Assembly: GCA_015068065.1 (NCBI GenBank)
Contig: SVLE01000011.1
Span: 1 to 49,232, forward strand
Direction: 5' to 3'
DNA from: Oscillospiraceae bacterium
GTDB lineage: Bacteria; Bacillota; Clostridia; Oscillospirales; Oscillospiraceae
DNA length: 49,232 nucleotides
Of the stretch, positions 18,884-27,842 are shown piece by piece. The stretch's first letter is position 1. The number at the start of each line of letters is the position of its first letter. Position numbers and translations under genes: made by a program. The notes beneath the pieces are model-generated. The model was not told the DNA's origin. It did not search any database and saw nothing but the letters and a program-made list of their open reading frames with translations.

Positions 18884-18912
18884 TTGTTCTTTCTCTCGTT
18901 TGCGCTTATAAT
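18884..18912 (+). promoter_or_regulatory. Promoter of the DUF4364 gene
   Basis: TTGTTC, 17 bases, TATAAT, 30 bases before the ATG. Confidence 0.75.
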
Positions 18913-18942
18913 AAACAAAGATACTGCAAGGGAGGGCTTGCC

Positions 18943-19467
18943 ATGACTCGCATGGGCTACATCCAGAACGATCTTGACCTGAAGCTTCTGGTCCTTTATA
19001 TCATAAACCGGGCCGTTGCCCCAATCACCTTCAACCAGCTGCTGGAGCTGGCGCTGTGCGATGCGGGTGTGGACTATTTTTCCCTGACACAGGCGGTCAA
19101 CCATCTGGTTGAGACCGAGCACCTGACCGCACAGGGTGACCGCTATGAGATCACGGAAAAGGGGCGGCATAACTGCAAGATCTGTGAGGAAACCCTCCCC
19201 TTCTCCGTCCGCCGCCGCTGCGACGAAAATCTGGTGGCTGTCAACGAACAGTTGCAGCGTGAAGCCCAGATCCGTGGCAAACTTATCCCTCGGGAGGATG
19301 GCACCTTTACCGTCAGTCTTGCCCTTGACGATGATGCAGGCAATCTCTTCCAACTGGAATTGCTGATTCCCTCCCGGGAACAGGGCGAGGCACTCATCTC
19401 CCGCTTCAAAGCCAACCCGGAACAGTTCTACAACACCCTCGTCTGCAATGTAATGATCGAACAGTAA
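18943..19467 (+). CDS. DUF4364 family protein (winged-helix-like)
   Basis: 174 aa. The pattern NDLDLKLLVLYIINRAVAPITFNQLLELAL, YFSLTQAVNHLVETEHL and YEITEKGRHNCKICEETLPFSVR is that of DUF4364, a Clostridia family whose N-terminal half looks like a winged helix and is annotated as a putative transcriptional regulator. Target genes are unknown. Start at 18943 with GGGAGGG upstream; the frame is open earlier but would run through its promoter. It converges with cls and shares its terminator. Confidence 0.85.
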   Translation: MTRMGYIQNDLDLKLLVLYIINRAVAPITFNQLLELALCDAGVDYFSLTQAVNHLVETEHLTAQGDRYEITEKGRHNCKICEETLPFSVRRRCDENLVAVNEQLQREAQIRGKLIPREDGTFTVSLALDDDAGNLFQLELLIPSREQGEALISRFKANPEQFYNTLVCNVMIEQ

Positions 19468-19507
19468 CAAAAATCCCCTTTCCTCATGGAAAGGGGATTT
19501 TTGTTAC
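19464..19507. terminator. Bidirectional terminator shared by DUF4364 gene and cls
   Basis: A perfect 20-bp inverted repeat (19464-19483 and 19488-19507) with loop TCAT. Runs of five A and five T sit inside the arms, so it works on both strands. Both genes' stop codons lie inside it. Confidence 0.92.
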
Positions 19508-21030
19508 ATCAACGGTGCGAACATCCGCAGCACACTGCGGTGGAACTGCACCAGCAGATTGAGCCGTCTGCTTCTGCGCAGGCTGATCTTTTCACTCTTT
19601 TTCTGTGTTTGGATGAAATCCTCTCTGATATCCTGAATACAGGGAGTCTGACACATCCACACACCGTTTTCAAAGTGGAGAAACAGGCTGCGGAAATCCA
19701 GATTTACCGTTCCCACGGTGGCAAACTGATCGTCCACAACAAAGTTCTTGGCATGGATAAAGCCCGGCGTGTATTCGTAAATCTTCACTCCGGCCTCCAG
19801 CAGGGGCGGATAGTGGGCCCGGGTCACGTGGAAAACGGACTTCTTATCGGGAATATGGGGGACAATGATGCGCACATCCACCCCCGCCTTGGCCGCGTTA
19901 CACAGGGCGGTATTGGTGGCGGTATCAAGAATCAGATAGGGCGTGGTAATATAAATATACTTCTCCGCCTTGCTGATCATGTTCAGATAGACGGTATGCC
20001 CGACCGCCTCATCATCCAGCGGACTGTCTGTATAAGGCTGAATGTACCCCGCGGCATCCGGCACACTGAATTTTTCGGGACGGAAGGCCTCATAGTCCTC
20101 ATCCGCCTTCACGGCGCGGTCCCACAGCGTCAGGAACATGACCGCCATACTCCACGCCGCATCACCCTCCACCATCAGGCCACTGTCCTTCCAGTGGCCG
20201 TACTTCTCACGCTGGTTGATATACTCATCGGCCAGATTGATTCCGCCGGTAAAGGCCACCGTTCCGTCAATCACGCACATTTTCCGGTGGTCCCGGTTGT
20301 TCAGCAGCAGGGACATCACAGGAACGAATCGGTTGAACACGCAGCATCGGATCCCCATCTCTTCCAGCTTTTCCCGGTAATCCTTTGACAGCGTGAACAT
20401 ACAGCCCATATCGTCGTACATCACCCGCACGTCCACACCCTTGGCCGCCTTTTCCTTCAAAATTTTCAGAATTCCGTCCCACATCCGACCTTCCTGAATA
20501 ATGAAGTACTCCAAAAAGATATATCGCTGTGCTTTTTTCAGTTCCTGCAGCATCCGCTCATAGCAGGCTTCGCCAATGGAGAAGTATTCTGCCCGGCTCC
20601 CGTCGTACACCGGACAGTGGGCTCTGCGCTCCAGATAGCGGGCCTGAAAAGCGGCATCCTCCCCCACTTTCAGCAGGGTGTCCGCCTTAAAGTCCCCTTT
20701 CAGGATGTGGAGCATTTTTTCGTCAACAACATGCATCGCTCTTTGCAGCCAGCGGGGATGTCGGTTGCCCCCAAACAGCATGTAGATCATGCCGCCGAAC
20801 ACGGGGAACGGCAGAATGAGCACCAGCCACACGATTTTATAGGCCGGGTCACTGCGGCTACTGACGATACCGATGGCAGCCAGAAAGCTGACCAAAATGC
20901 AAATCCAATAGAATTGCGTAAAGCTCTCCGAAAACCTGACGATCATTAGCACCAGCACCGCGATCTGTGCCAGCAGGGAAACCGCCACGATCACCGAGCG
21001 GTGGCAAAGAAAATAGAGCAGTTTTTTCAT
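19504..21030 (-). CDS. cls: Cardiolipin synthase
   Basis: 508 aa membrane enzyme joining two phosphatidylglycerol molecules to cardiolipin plus glycerol. Two N-terminal transmembrane helices, then two phospholipase-D motifs: H248-x-K250-x4-D255 (DHRKMCVIDGTVAFTGG) and H426-x-K428-x4-D433 (IHAKNFVVDDQFATVGT). Length is typical. AGGAG is five bases before the ATG. It follows dnaE by 24 bases and is the last gene of the murB run. Confidence 0.95.
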   Translation of the reverse strand: MKKLLYFLCHRSVIVAVSLLAQIAVLVLMIVRFSESFTQFYWICILVSFLAAIGIVSSRSDPAYKIVWLVLILPFPVFGGMIYMLFGGNRHPRWLQRAMHVVDEKMLHILKGDFKADTLLKVGEDAAFQARYLERRAHCPVYDGSRAEYFSIGEACYERMLQELKKAQRYIFLEYFIIQEGRMWDGILKILKEKAAKGVDVRVMYDDMGCMFTLSKDYREKLEEMGIRCCVFNRFVPVMSLLLNNRDHRKMCVIDGTVAFTGGINLADEYINQREKYGHWKDSGLMVEGDAAWSMAVMFLTLWDRAVKADEDYEAFRPEKFSVPDAAGYIQPYTDSPLDDEAVGHTVYLNMISKAEKYIYITTPYLILDTATNTALCNAAKAGVDVRIIVPHIPDKKSVFHVTRAHYPPLLEAGVKIYEYTPGFIHAKNFVVDDQFATVGTVNLDFRSLFLHFENGVWMCQTPCIQDIREDFIQTQKKSEKISLRRSRRLNLLVQFHRSVLRMFAPLM

Positions 21031-21054
21031 AACAACTCCTGTAAACAGCCTCGA

Positions 21055-24000
21055 TCACTTGACAACAACCCGGTCCGCACCGAGCAGTTCTTTCATCTCA
21101 TTGACCAACGCCGGATGGACCACACAGGGCGTCCCCAGACGCTTTTGCGTATCTTCAAAATAGAGTACCGCCTGACCATCCCCCGGGAACATGGACAAAA
21201 CCAGTTCCACTTTGCGCATACGAGGGTCCTCCCGGCACGGGATCTTCAGGTACAGCTTTTGTCCGCCCGGTCCGGCAGACTTGACTTCCTCCTCCAGATC
21301 TCCCAGCGGACGCAGAGAGTCGCACAGGATCTGGGGCTCCTTTTCGTCCCGGACGGACAGCTTTCCTGTCACAATAACGGGGCTGTTTTCCCGGATATAG
21401 TTGCCGCTCTCACCCAAGGTACGGGAAAAGACAAGCAGTTCCATCGCCCCGGTGTCATCCTCCACCGTAACATAGGCCATAAGAGAGTTATTGCGGGTGG
21501 TCTTGGTCTTGTATCTGGAAATGATACCCGCCACAGTCAAGCGCTGTTCATCCATAAACCGGGTGGGGCCACCCTCCTGCCCGAAGTCCGCGGTAATGGT
21601 GCCAATAGGTACGGCGCCCCTGCGTCGGGCCGCCTCCCGGTAGGTGTCCATGGGATGGCCGCTGAGGTACAGGCCGGTGGTCTCCTTCTCCATGCTCATC
21701 AGTTCCTGCGCCGTAAACTCAGGCAGGTCGGGCAGCTGCATAGACACCACCGTGTCCGGCCCCGTGTCCTCGCTCATACCGAACAGATCCAGCTGCCCCT
21801 CCAGATTTCGCTTGCGGCTGGCAGCGATGCCGTCCAGCACCTGTCCGAACACGGCCAGCAGTTGGGATCTGCGGTAACCCATGCTGTCAAAAGCACCGCA
21901 CTTGATCAGGTTTTCCACCACTCTCCGGTTCAGATCATGGTCATACATACGCTGGCAGAAATCGGAGAAATCTGCAAAGCTTCCTCCCTTTACACGTTCT
22001 TCAAGCAAGGCATCCACAATGCCACGCCCCACACCCTTAACGGCGGCCAGGCCAAAGCGGATATTCTCGCCGGACACAGTAAAGGTAGTACCGGACTCGT
22101 TCACGTCCGGGGGCAGCAAGGCAATGCCGCAGTCCTTGCATTCGGCGATGTACTCAGCTACCTTATCCTGAGAATCCAGCACAGAGGTAAGCAAGGCAGC
22201 CATATATTCCCGGGGATAGTGACACTTGAACCACGCCGTCTGGTAGGCCACCACCGCGTAGGACACAGCGTGTGCCTTGTTGAATGCATAGCTTGCAAAG
22301 TCATAGATTTCATCATAGATAGACTGGGCCACATGCTCCGGGATGCCGTGGGCGACGCAGCCGGTGATATTGCGCTCCGGATCGCCGCGAAGGAAGGCTC
22401 CACGCTCCCTCTCAATGTCCTTGACCTTTTTTTTGGACATGGCTCTTCGCACCATATCGGCCTGTCCCAAGGAGTAGCCCGCCAGACGGCGGAATATCTC
22501 AATAACCTGCTCCTGATAGACGATGCAGCCGTAGGTCACGGACAGGATGGGTTCCAACAACGGGTGCTTGTAGGAGATCAGCTTGGGATTCTGCGCACAG
22601 GCGATGAACCGTGGAATGGAATCCATAGGGCCGGGGCGGTACAGTGCGATAATAGCGGTAATATCTTCAATGCTTTTGGGCTTGAGGCCAACACACACAC
22701 CGGTCATACCCGCCGATTCCATCTGGAACACGCCGCTGGTACGGCCCTCACACAGCATTTTATAGACCTGGGGATCGTCCACCGGAATCTGATCCAGCCG
22801 GAAATCGGACTGCTTTTGACGCACCATCTCCACCGCGTCATCCAGAATGGTCAGGTTGCGCAGACCAAGAAAGTCCATTTTTAAAAGGCCCAGTTCTTCC
22901 AGCGTAACCATGGTGTACTGGGTAACGGCCAGATCATCGTTGGTGGCCAAAGGAACATACTCATATACCGGCTTCTTGGTGATAACCACCCCGGCAGCAT
23001 GGGTGGAAGAATTGCGGGGCATGCCCTCCAGCTTGCGGGCGGTGTCCACCAGCTTTTTCACTGTCTCACTGCCCTCATACAGGTCAAGGAAGGGCTTGGA
23101 CAGCTGCAGCGCCTTGTCCAGAGTCATATCCAGTGAGAAGGGCACCTGCTTTGCGATGTTGTCCACCTCGGCATAGGGCAGGTTGAGCACACGGCCCACG
23201 TCGCGGATGGCAGCCTTGGCCTTCATAGTGCCGAAGGTAACGATCTGAGCCACATGGTCCTCTCCATATTTGCGGGAAACATAGTCGATCACATCCTGCC
23301 GGCGGCGGATGCAGAAGTCGATATCAATATCGGGCATGGTAACGCGCTCAGGGTTGAGAAAACGCTCGAAGTACAAACTGTACTTCAACGGATCGATGTC
23401 TGTGATATTCAGGCAGTAGGACACCATGGAGCCAGCGGCGGAGCCGCGTCCGGGGCCCACGGGAATGCCGTGGCTCTTGGCGTAGCCGATAAAGTCGGAC
23501 ACAATGAGGAAGTAGTCCACAAATCCCATCTGCTCAATAACGCCCATCTCGTATTCCAGCTGCTTCAGGTTTTCCGGCGTGCCGTTGGGATAGCGCCACT
23601 GGAAGCCCTTGCGGCATAGATGATGGAAGTAAGCTGTGGCATCCTCCCACCCCTCAGGCAGCTTGAACTGCGGCAGGTGGTAGTGGCCAAACTCAAAGTC
23701 CATATTGCACAGCTCGGCAATTTTCGCGGTATTCTCAATGGCCTCGGGGTACTGGGGGAACAGAGCGAGCATTTCCTCCTCGCTCTTGACATAGAATTCC
23801 TCCGTCTCAAACTTCATGCGACCCGGATCATCCACCGTCTTACCCATCTGGACGCACATAAGGATATCCTGCGTCTCGGCATCCTCTCGGGTGAGATAAT
23901 GGGCATCGTTGGTGGCGATGATGGGGATTCCGGTCTCCTCATGCAGACGAATGATACCCGCATTTATCTGCCGCTGGACGGGAATATTATGGTCCTGCAG

Positions 24001-24519
24001 CTCCAGATAGTAGCCATCCGCACCAAACATCTCCCGCATCTCCAGCGCATGGGCCTTGGCTCCCTCGTAGTCTCCCGCCTGCAGTCGTCTTGGGATCTCG
24101 CCACCCAGACATGCCGAGCATGCGATCAGTCCGGAACAATGCTCCCGCAGCAGGTCCATGTCAATACGGGGTTTGATGTAAAAACCCTCGGTAAAGGCGC
24201 AGGATACCATATAGGACAGGTTGCGGTAGCCCTCCTCGTTGCGGCACAGCAGCACCAGATGCCGGGCCTCCGAGTCAAATTCATGCACCTTGTCAAAGCG
24301 AGTGCGGGGCGCCACATAGACCTCACAGCCGATGATGGGCTTGATCCCCTCCGACTTGCATGCCCGGTAAAAGTCAATGGCACCGTACATCACACCGTGG
24401 TCCGTAATGGCCACAGCGGTCTGGCCCAGTTCCTTGACTCGTTGTGCCAGTTTGGAAATCCGGCAGGCGCCGTCAAGCAGGGAGTACTCCGTATGCAGAT
24501 GTAGGTGGACAAAGGACAT
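21055..24519 (-). CDS. dnaE: DNA polymerase III subunit alpha (DnaE)
   Basis: 1154 aa replicative polymerase. PHP domain at the N-terminus (HLHLHTEYSLLDG, residues 5-17; ITDHGVMYG), polymerase core with GPGRGSAAGS at 355-364 and the catalytic aspartates in PDIDIDF at 396-402, the finger region, tandem HhH near 850, and a C-terminal OB-fold (VAGIISRYKTKTTRNN). The N-terminal layout is DnaE, not PolC (no inserted exonuclease). In Firmicutes DnaE commonly works with a separate PolC; none is in the window. It follows a small membrane protein gene by six bases. Confidence 0.97.
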   Translation of the reverse strand: MSFVHLHLHTEYSLLDGACRISKLAQRVKELGQTAVAITDHGVMYGAIDFYRACKSEGIKPIIGCEVYVAPRTRFDKVHEFDSEARHLVLLCRNEEGYRNLSYMVSCAFTEGFYIKPRIDMDLLREHCSGLIACSACLGGEIPRRLQAGDYEGAKAHALEMREMFGADGYYLELQDHNIPVQRQINAGIIRLHEETGIPIIATNDAHYLTREDAETQDILMCVQMGKTVDDPGRMKFETEEFYVKSEEEMLALFPQYPEAIENTAKIAELCNMDFEFGHYHLPQFKLPEGWEDATAYFHHLCRKGFQWRYPNGTPENLKQLEYEMGVIEQMGFVDYFLIVSDFIGYAKSHGIPVGPGRGSAAGSMVSYCLNITDIDPLKYSLYFERFLNPERVTMPDIDIDFCIRRRQDVIDYVSRKYGEDHVAQIVTFGTMKAKAAIRDVGRVLNLPYAEVDNIAKQVPFSLDMTLDKALQLSKPFLDLYEGSETVKKLVDTARKLEGMPRNSSTHAAGVVITKKPVYEYVPLATNDDLAVTQYTMVTLEELGLLKMDFLGLRNLTILDDAVEMVRQKQSDFRLDQIPVDDPQVYKMLCEGRTSGVFQMESAGMTGVCVGLKPKSIEDITAIIALYRPGPMDSIPRFIACAQNPKLISYKHPLLEPILSVTYGCIVYQEQVIEIFRRLAGYSLGQADMVRRAMSKKKVKDIERERGAFLRGDPERNITGCVAHGIPEHVAQSIYDEIYDFASYAFNKAHAVSYAVVAYQTAWFKCHYPREYMAALLTSVLDSQDKVAEYIAECKDCGIALLPPDVNESGTTFTVSGENIRFGLAAVKGVGRGIVDALLEERVKGGSFADFSDFCQRMYDHDLNRRVVENLIKCGAFDSMGYRRSQLLAVFGQVLDGIAASRKRNLEGQLDLFGMSEDTGPDTVVSMQLPDLPEFTAQELMSMEKETTGLYLSGHPMDTYREAARRRGAVPIGTITADFGQEGGPTRFMDEQRLTVAGIISRYKTKTTRNNSLMAYVTVEDDTGAMELLVFSRTLGESGNYIRENSPVIVTGKLSVRDEKEPQILCDSLRPLGDLEEEVKSAGPGGQKLYLKIPCREDPRMRKVELVLSMFPGDGQAVLYFEDTQKRLGTPCVVHPALVNEMKELLGADRVVVK

Positions 24520-24525
24520 TTGCCC

Positions 24526-24765
24526 TCACCTGTCTTTCTTTTGATTTCTCTCGTTCAGCCAGTCCTGAACGATATAGACGAACACCCAGATGGCGAAGAT
24601 GACCACAAAAACTACAGAGAAATTATCCCACAGATGCTCCAACAAGCCCGGTGCGTCAGCATAACGTTCCGGGTGGAGCAGTCTGGGCAACAGAGTCCCT
24701 CCCGCAGTAACGGCCACAGACACGCCAAAGGCGTTTTTGATGGCACGGATAATAATCGTAATCAT
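24526..24765 (-). CDS. Small hypothetical membrane protein
   Basis: 79 aa, not recognised. N-terminal amphipathic stretch MITIIIRAIKNAFGVSVAV, then one strong transmembrane helix (NFSVVFVVIFAIWVFVYIVQ) and a basic tail RNQKKDR. The ATG overlaps the GNAT stop (ATGA) with GGAGG ten bases upstream; the frame extends to 24828 without a good ribosome site. The four-base overlap and the six-base gap to dnaE support expression. Confidence 0.65.
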   Translation of the reverse strand: MITIIIRAIKNAFGVSVAVTAGGTLLPRLLHPERYADAPGLLEHLWDNFSVVFVVIFAIWVFVYIVQDWLNERNQKKDR

Positions 24766-25256
24766 CCTTCTGCCTCCTCTTTTGCTGCCTGTATCAGGGT
24801 ATCCCCTGTCAGACGGTATACTGTCCACTCATCCATGGGAACAGCCTGCATGCGCTTGGTGTAAAACTCAATGGATGGGGTGTTCCAGTCCAGACACGCC
24901 CACTCCAACCGTCCGCAGCCCCGCTCCACGGCAATGGCGGCCAGCTTCTTTAAAAGTCCCTTTCCATAGCCTTTTCCCCGGTACTCCGGCAGCACGAACA
25001 GGTCCTCCAGATAGATGCCGGCTCGTCCCAAAAAGGTGGAGAAGTTATGGAAAAACAGTGCAAATCCAACTTTTCTGCCCTCTTCCATCGCAAAAAGCAC
25101 TTCTGCTTTCTGCTTGTCAAAAATCCACTCCCGCAACAGTTCAGGCGTGGCCACTACCTCATCGGACATATGCTCATACTCCGCCAGAGCACGGATAAAA
25201 TTCAAAATGGTCTGCTCGTCACCGGGGACAGCCTGACGGTAGGAAACAGAACTCAT
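24762..25256 (-). CDS. GNAT-family N-acetyltransferase (diamine acetyltransferase-like)
   Basis: 164 aa. It transfers acetyl from acetyl-CoA. The order YRQAVPGDEQTILNFIRALAEYE, VGFALFFHNFSTFLGRAGIYLEDLFV and the CoA loop PEYRGKGYGKGLLKKLA is the spermidine/spermine (SAT1)-like subgroup, with RLEWACLDWNTPSIEFY as motif B. Polyamine acetylation is therefore a fair guess, but substrate is not proven. Start and stop overlap vanZ and the small membrane gene by four bases each. Confidence 0.87.
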   Translation of the reverse strand: MSSVSYRQAVPGDEQTILNFIRALAEYEHMSDEVVATPELLREWIFDKQKAEVLFAMEEGRKVGFALFFHNFSTFLGRAGIYLEDLFVLPEYRGKGYGKGLLKKLAAIAVERGCGRLEWACLDWNTPSIEFYTKRMQAVPMDEWTVYRLTGDTLIQAAKEEAEG

Positions 25257-25870
25257 GATTTTGCTCCTTTAAAATGAAAATACACCATCTGGCACAGGCG
25301 GGTAAACACGTACCCAACTGCCGCGCCGACAAAATTCAAAATGGAATCGTCCACATCGGCGATGCCCACCCTCGTGCGCCACTGGATGTACTCAACCCCA
25401 ACGGCGAACAGGGCCAGCAGGGGCAGTGCAAGCCAGAATCGGCGCAAGGACCGGAACATCACCGGCAGCAGCACCCCCAGCGGGACAAGTATTACGATAT
25501 TGCCCAGCAGGTTGGACAGACTGGACAGGCTTCCGGTTCGCCGATAGTGGATTAGAAAACGACGAATGGTATAAAAGGGCTCCAGATTCACCGCACTGCC
25601 CCAGGCCCGGTCCACATGAAACAGGCCGCCAAAAAAGAGCAGCACAGATAAGATGGCCAGATAATAGATAAACAGGACCCATAATGCTCTGCGCTGGTAG
25701 GCACATGCGGCGCTTACGTTCATATGGCGGGTTCGCAATACTACGCCCGCCCCCACAACAACCACACACACCACGGGAATGAGCATCTGATGGTTAACGG
25801 ACAGCTCGTCCCCTTTCAGGATCCAGAACAGGTTCAACAGCACTGCAGCCAGATAACACAATAACGACAT
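25253..25870 (-). CDS. VanZ-like membrane protein
   Basis: 205 aa with about five membrane helices. The VanZ signature is NLEPFYTIRRF, NLLGNIVILVPLGVLLP and VEYIQWRTRVGIADVDDSILNFVGAAVGY. VanZ was found in teicoplanin resistance clusters, but most homologues, including this one with no van genes nearby, have no known role. The ATG is two bases after the whiA stop; it ends in a four-base overlap with the GNAT gene. Confidence 0.88.
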   Translation of the reverse strand: MSLLCYLAAVLLNLFWILKGDELSVNHQMLIPVVCVVVVGAGVVLRTRHMNVSAACAYQRRALWVLFIYYLAILSVLLFFGGLFHVDRAWGSAVNLEPFYTIRRFLIHYRRTGSLSSLSNLLGNIVILVPLGVLLPVMFRSLRRFWLALPLLALFAVGVEYIQWRTRVGIADVDDSILNFVGAAVGYVFTRLCQMVYFHFKGAKS

Positions 25871-25872
25871 GG

Positions 25873-26778
25873 TTACCCCTTTTGTTCCTGACCCAGCTCC
25901 ACCAGCTTACGCAGGCGATGGTTCAGGGCGGACTTGGTGATGGGAGGGTCACACCGCTCAGCCAGCTGGACCAGTGTGTCCTCAGGATGGGCAAGGCGAA
26001 GCTCCGCCGCTTCTTTCAGCTTATCCGGAAGGCTATCCAGCAAACCGGACTGATGCAGCGCGCGAATGGCTTCGATCTGCACCTGCGCTGCCTCCACCGC
26101 TTTGTCCAGATTGGCCGCATCACAGTTCACCCGACGGTTCACGCTACCCCGCAGCGTCTTTTCCACCTTGGCATTCATGATCTCCATGGCCGCCAGCGGC
26201 GCACCGACTCCCGTAAGGAAGTCCTCAATATCCTCACTGCGCTTGAAGTAGGCGATGTAATTGGATTTGCGGGTGGCCTGCTTGGGATTGAAGCCGCACT
26301 CCTGCATCAGGGCAAGGACCTCTTTGCTGACATTAAAGTGGGAGGTGACCAACTCCAGATGATAGCTCTTCTCCGGATCTGTAACAGAGCCGCCAGCCAG
26401 AAAGGCTCCACGCAAAAAGGCCAGACGACAGCAGCTTTCCTCCAACACAGCAAAGTTGATATGATGTGCCACCGTTCCCATACCGTCCATGCCATAAATC
26501 TCACGGATGACGTTGATTTTCTCCTGCCCCGTGAGGGCAAATGTGCGCTTACCCGTACTCCCCAACTCGGGTACCCGGTCAAATTCCAGCTTAAACGCCT
26601 TTTTAAACAATTGGGGCAGACGGGCAGCCAGAGCGTCGCTTTCCGTCATCACCCGTATTTCACTTGCGGTAAACTGATTGCAGAACATCAGCACACCGTA
26701 AGCCTCTGCCTGAGCACAGCACTTTCTGTTCAGTCCGGCTCGGCAAAGTTCCTGTTTGGCTTGGCCTGCAAAGGACAT
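25873..26778 (-). CDS. whiA: DNA-binding protein WhiA
   Basis: 301 aa. LAGLIDADG-like N-terminal domain (FLRGAFLAGGSVTDPEKSYHLE, then IEDFLTGVGAP) and a C-terminal helix-turn-helix (RLAHPEDTLVQLAERCDPPITKSALNHRLRKL). WhiA regulates sporulation in actinobacteria and division and chromosome segregation in Firmicutes. AAGGTG upstream of the ATG. It sits in the conserved rapZ-yvcK-whiA order seen across Gram-positive bacteria, nine bases after yvcK. Confidence 0.96.
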   Translation of the reverse strand: MSFAGQAKQELCRAGLNRKCCAQAEAYGVLMFCNQFTASEIRVMTESDALAARLPQLFKKAFKLEFDRVPELGSTGKRTFALTGQEKINVIREIYGMDGMGTVAHHINFAVLEESCCRLAFLRGAFLAGGSVTDPEKSYHLELVTSHFNVSKEVLALMQECGFNPKQATRKSNYIAYFKRSEDIEDFLTGVGAPLAAMEIMNAKVEKTLRGSVNRRVNCDAANLDKAVEAAQVQIEAIRALHQSGLLDSLPDKLKEAAELRLAHPEDTLVQLAERCDPPITKSALNHRLRKLVELGQEQKG

Positions 26779-26787
26779 GCTCTCACC

Positions 26788-27828
26788 TTACTCTTCCATA
26801 ATATAGCGTTTGCTGCCGCGGAAAATGCGCACCGACCGCTTCCGATAGATTTCCATCACTGCACCGGCCAGGGCCTCGTGGTCGTGACGGGCCAGATTTC
26901 CGGTGGGACAAGCCATAGGCGCTTCCACAAGCTCCAAACCAAGTCTTTTGATTCGTTCCCGGTCCACCACCAACGGCACTGCGTCTTCCTGACGATAGCG
27001 CTCCACCAGACCGGGACGCACGGGGTCACTGTTGGCAAGGCAGATATCCATCATGCCGGGCGCACCGTGCTCCAGCAAGGCGCAAATGTGGTCGGCGGCG
27101 GTGTACCCTTCCGTCTCTCCCTCCTGGGTCATGATGTTACAGATATACAGCTTCAGCGCCGTGGCACGGCAGAGTTCCTCCACTACGCCGTCCACCAGCA
27201 GATTGGGAATGATGCTGGTGTAAAGGCTGCCCGGACCGAGAATAATCAGATCTGCCTGACGAATGGCCTCCAGCGCGGAATCCAGTGCCTTTGGATGGGG
27301 TGGAATCAAATTGACATGGGAGATACGGCAGTCCTGTTCCTTTTTGAATGAAAAAATGCTGGACTCACCCACCACACGGCTCCCGTTTTCAAACACTGCT
27401 TCCAACTGCACATCTGCACTGGTCACAGGCACTACACGTCCGGTAATAGCAAGGACCTGACTCATTTGAGCCACTGCTTCCTCGAAAGAACCGGTCACTC
27501 CGTTCAGTGCGGCCAGCAGCAGATTGCCAAAGGACTGGCCGGACAAAGAACCCTCCGTAAAACGATAGGTCAGCAACCGTTCCATAATGGGCTCCACATT
27601 GGCCAGCGACTCCATGCAGTGGCGGATATCCCCGGGAGGCGGCATACCGATCTCCCGGCGCAGCACACCGGATCCGCCGCCGTCATCAGCCACAGTGACC
27701 ACCGCAGTCAGGTTTTTCGTATACTTCTTCAGGCCGCGAAGCAGAGTGGAAAGTCCCGTACCGCCACCGATAGCGACAATTTTCGGGCCCTTCTCCCACT
27801 GCTGCGGGTCTGCGTATTTCAGGGACAT
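26788..27828 (-). CDS. yvcK: YvcK/CofD-family gluconeogenesis factor
   Basis: 346 aa. Nucleotide-sugar-binding Rossmann protein: KIVAIGGGTGLSTLLRGLK at the N-terminus, VTVADDGGGSGVLR, PPGDIRHCM, FGNLLLAAL, and LIILGPGSLYTSIIPNLLV. YvcK binds UDP-GlcNAc/UDP-sugars and is needed for growth on gluconeogenic carbon and for cell-wall synthesis (family knowledge). Placed between rapZ and whiA, next to murB, which uses a UDP-GlcNAc derivative. Confidence 0.95.
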   Translation of the reverse strand: MSLKYADPQQWEKGPKIVAIGGGTGLSTLLRGLKKYTKNLTAVVTVADDGGGSGVLRREIGMPPPGDIRHCMESLANVEPIMERLLTYRFTEGSLSGQSFGNLLLAALNGVTGSFEEAVAQMSQVLAITGRVVPVTSADVQLEAVFENGSRVVGESSIFSFKKEQDCRISHVNLIPPHPKALDSALEAIRQADLIILGPGSLYTSIIPNLLVDGVVEELCRATALKLYICNIMTQEGETEGYTAADHICALLEHGAPGMMDICLANSDPVRPGLVERYRQEDAVPLVVDRERIKRLGLELVEAPMACPTGNLARHDHEALAGAVMEIYRKRSVRIFRGSKRYIMEE

Positions 27829-27842
27829 ACCAGTTCCTTCTT

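Noticed and set aside
17917-19470. A 517-codon minus-strand open frame opposite the cysteine-rich and DUF4364 genes
   Set aside because: It crosses two terminators and two promoters on the other strand, has Ala/Gly/His-rich shadow composition and no ribosome site or motif.
21001-22884. A 627-codon plus-strand open frame opposite dnaE
   Set aside because: A shadow of dnaE codon bias; the dnaE frame carries the catalytic motifs and family length.
25253-25870. VanZ and ddl read as a glycopeptide resistance locus
   Set aside because: The genes are 8 kb apart in different housekeeping runs, the ddl has the D-Ala-D-Ala type YDY motif, and no vanH, vanX or vanRS is present.
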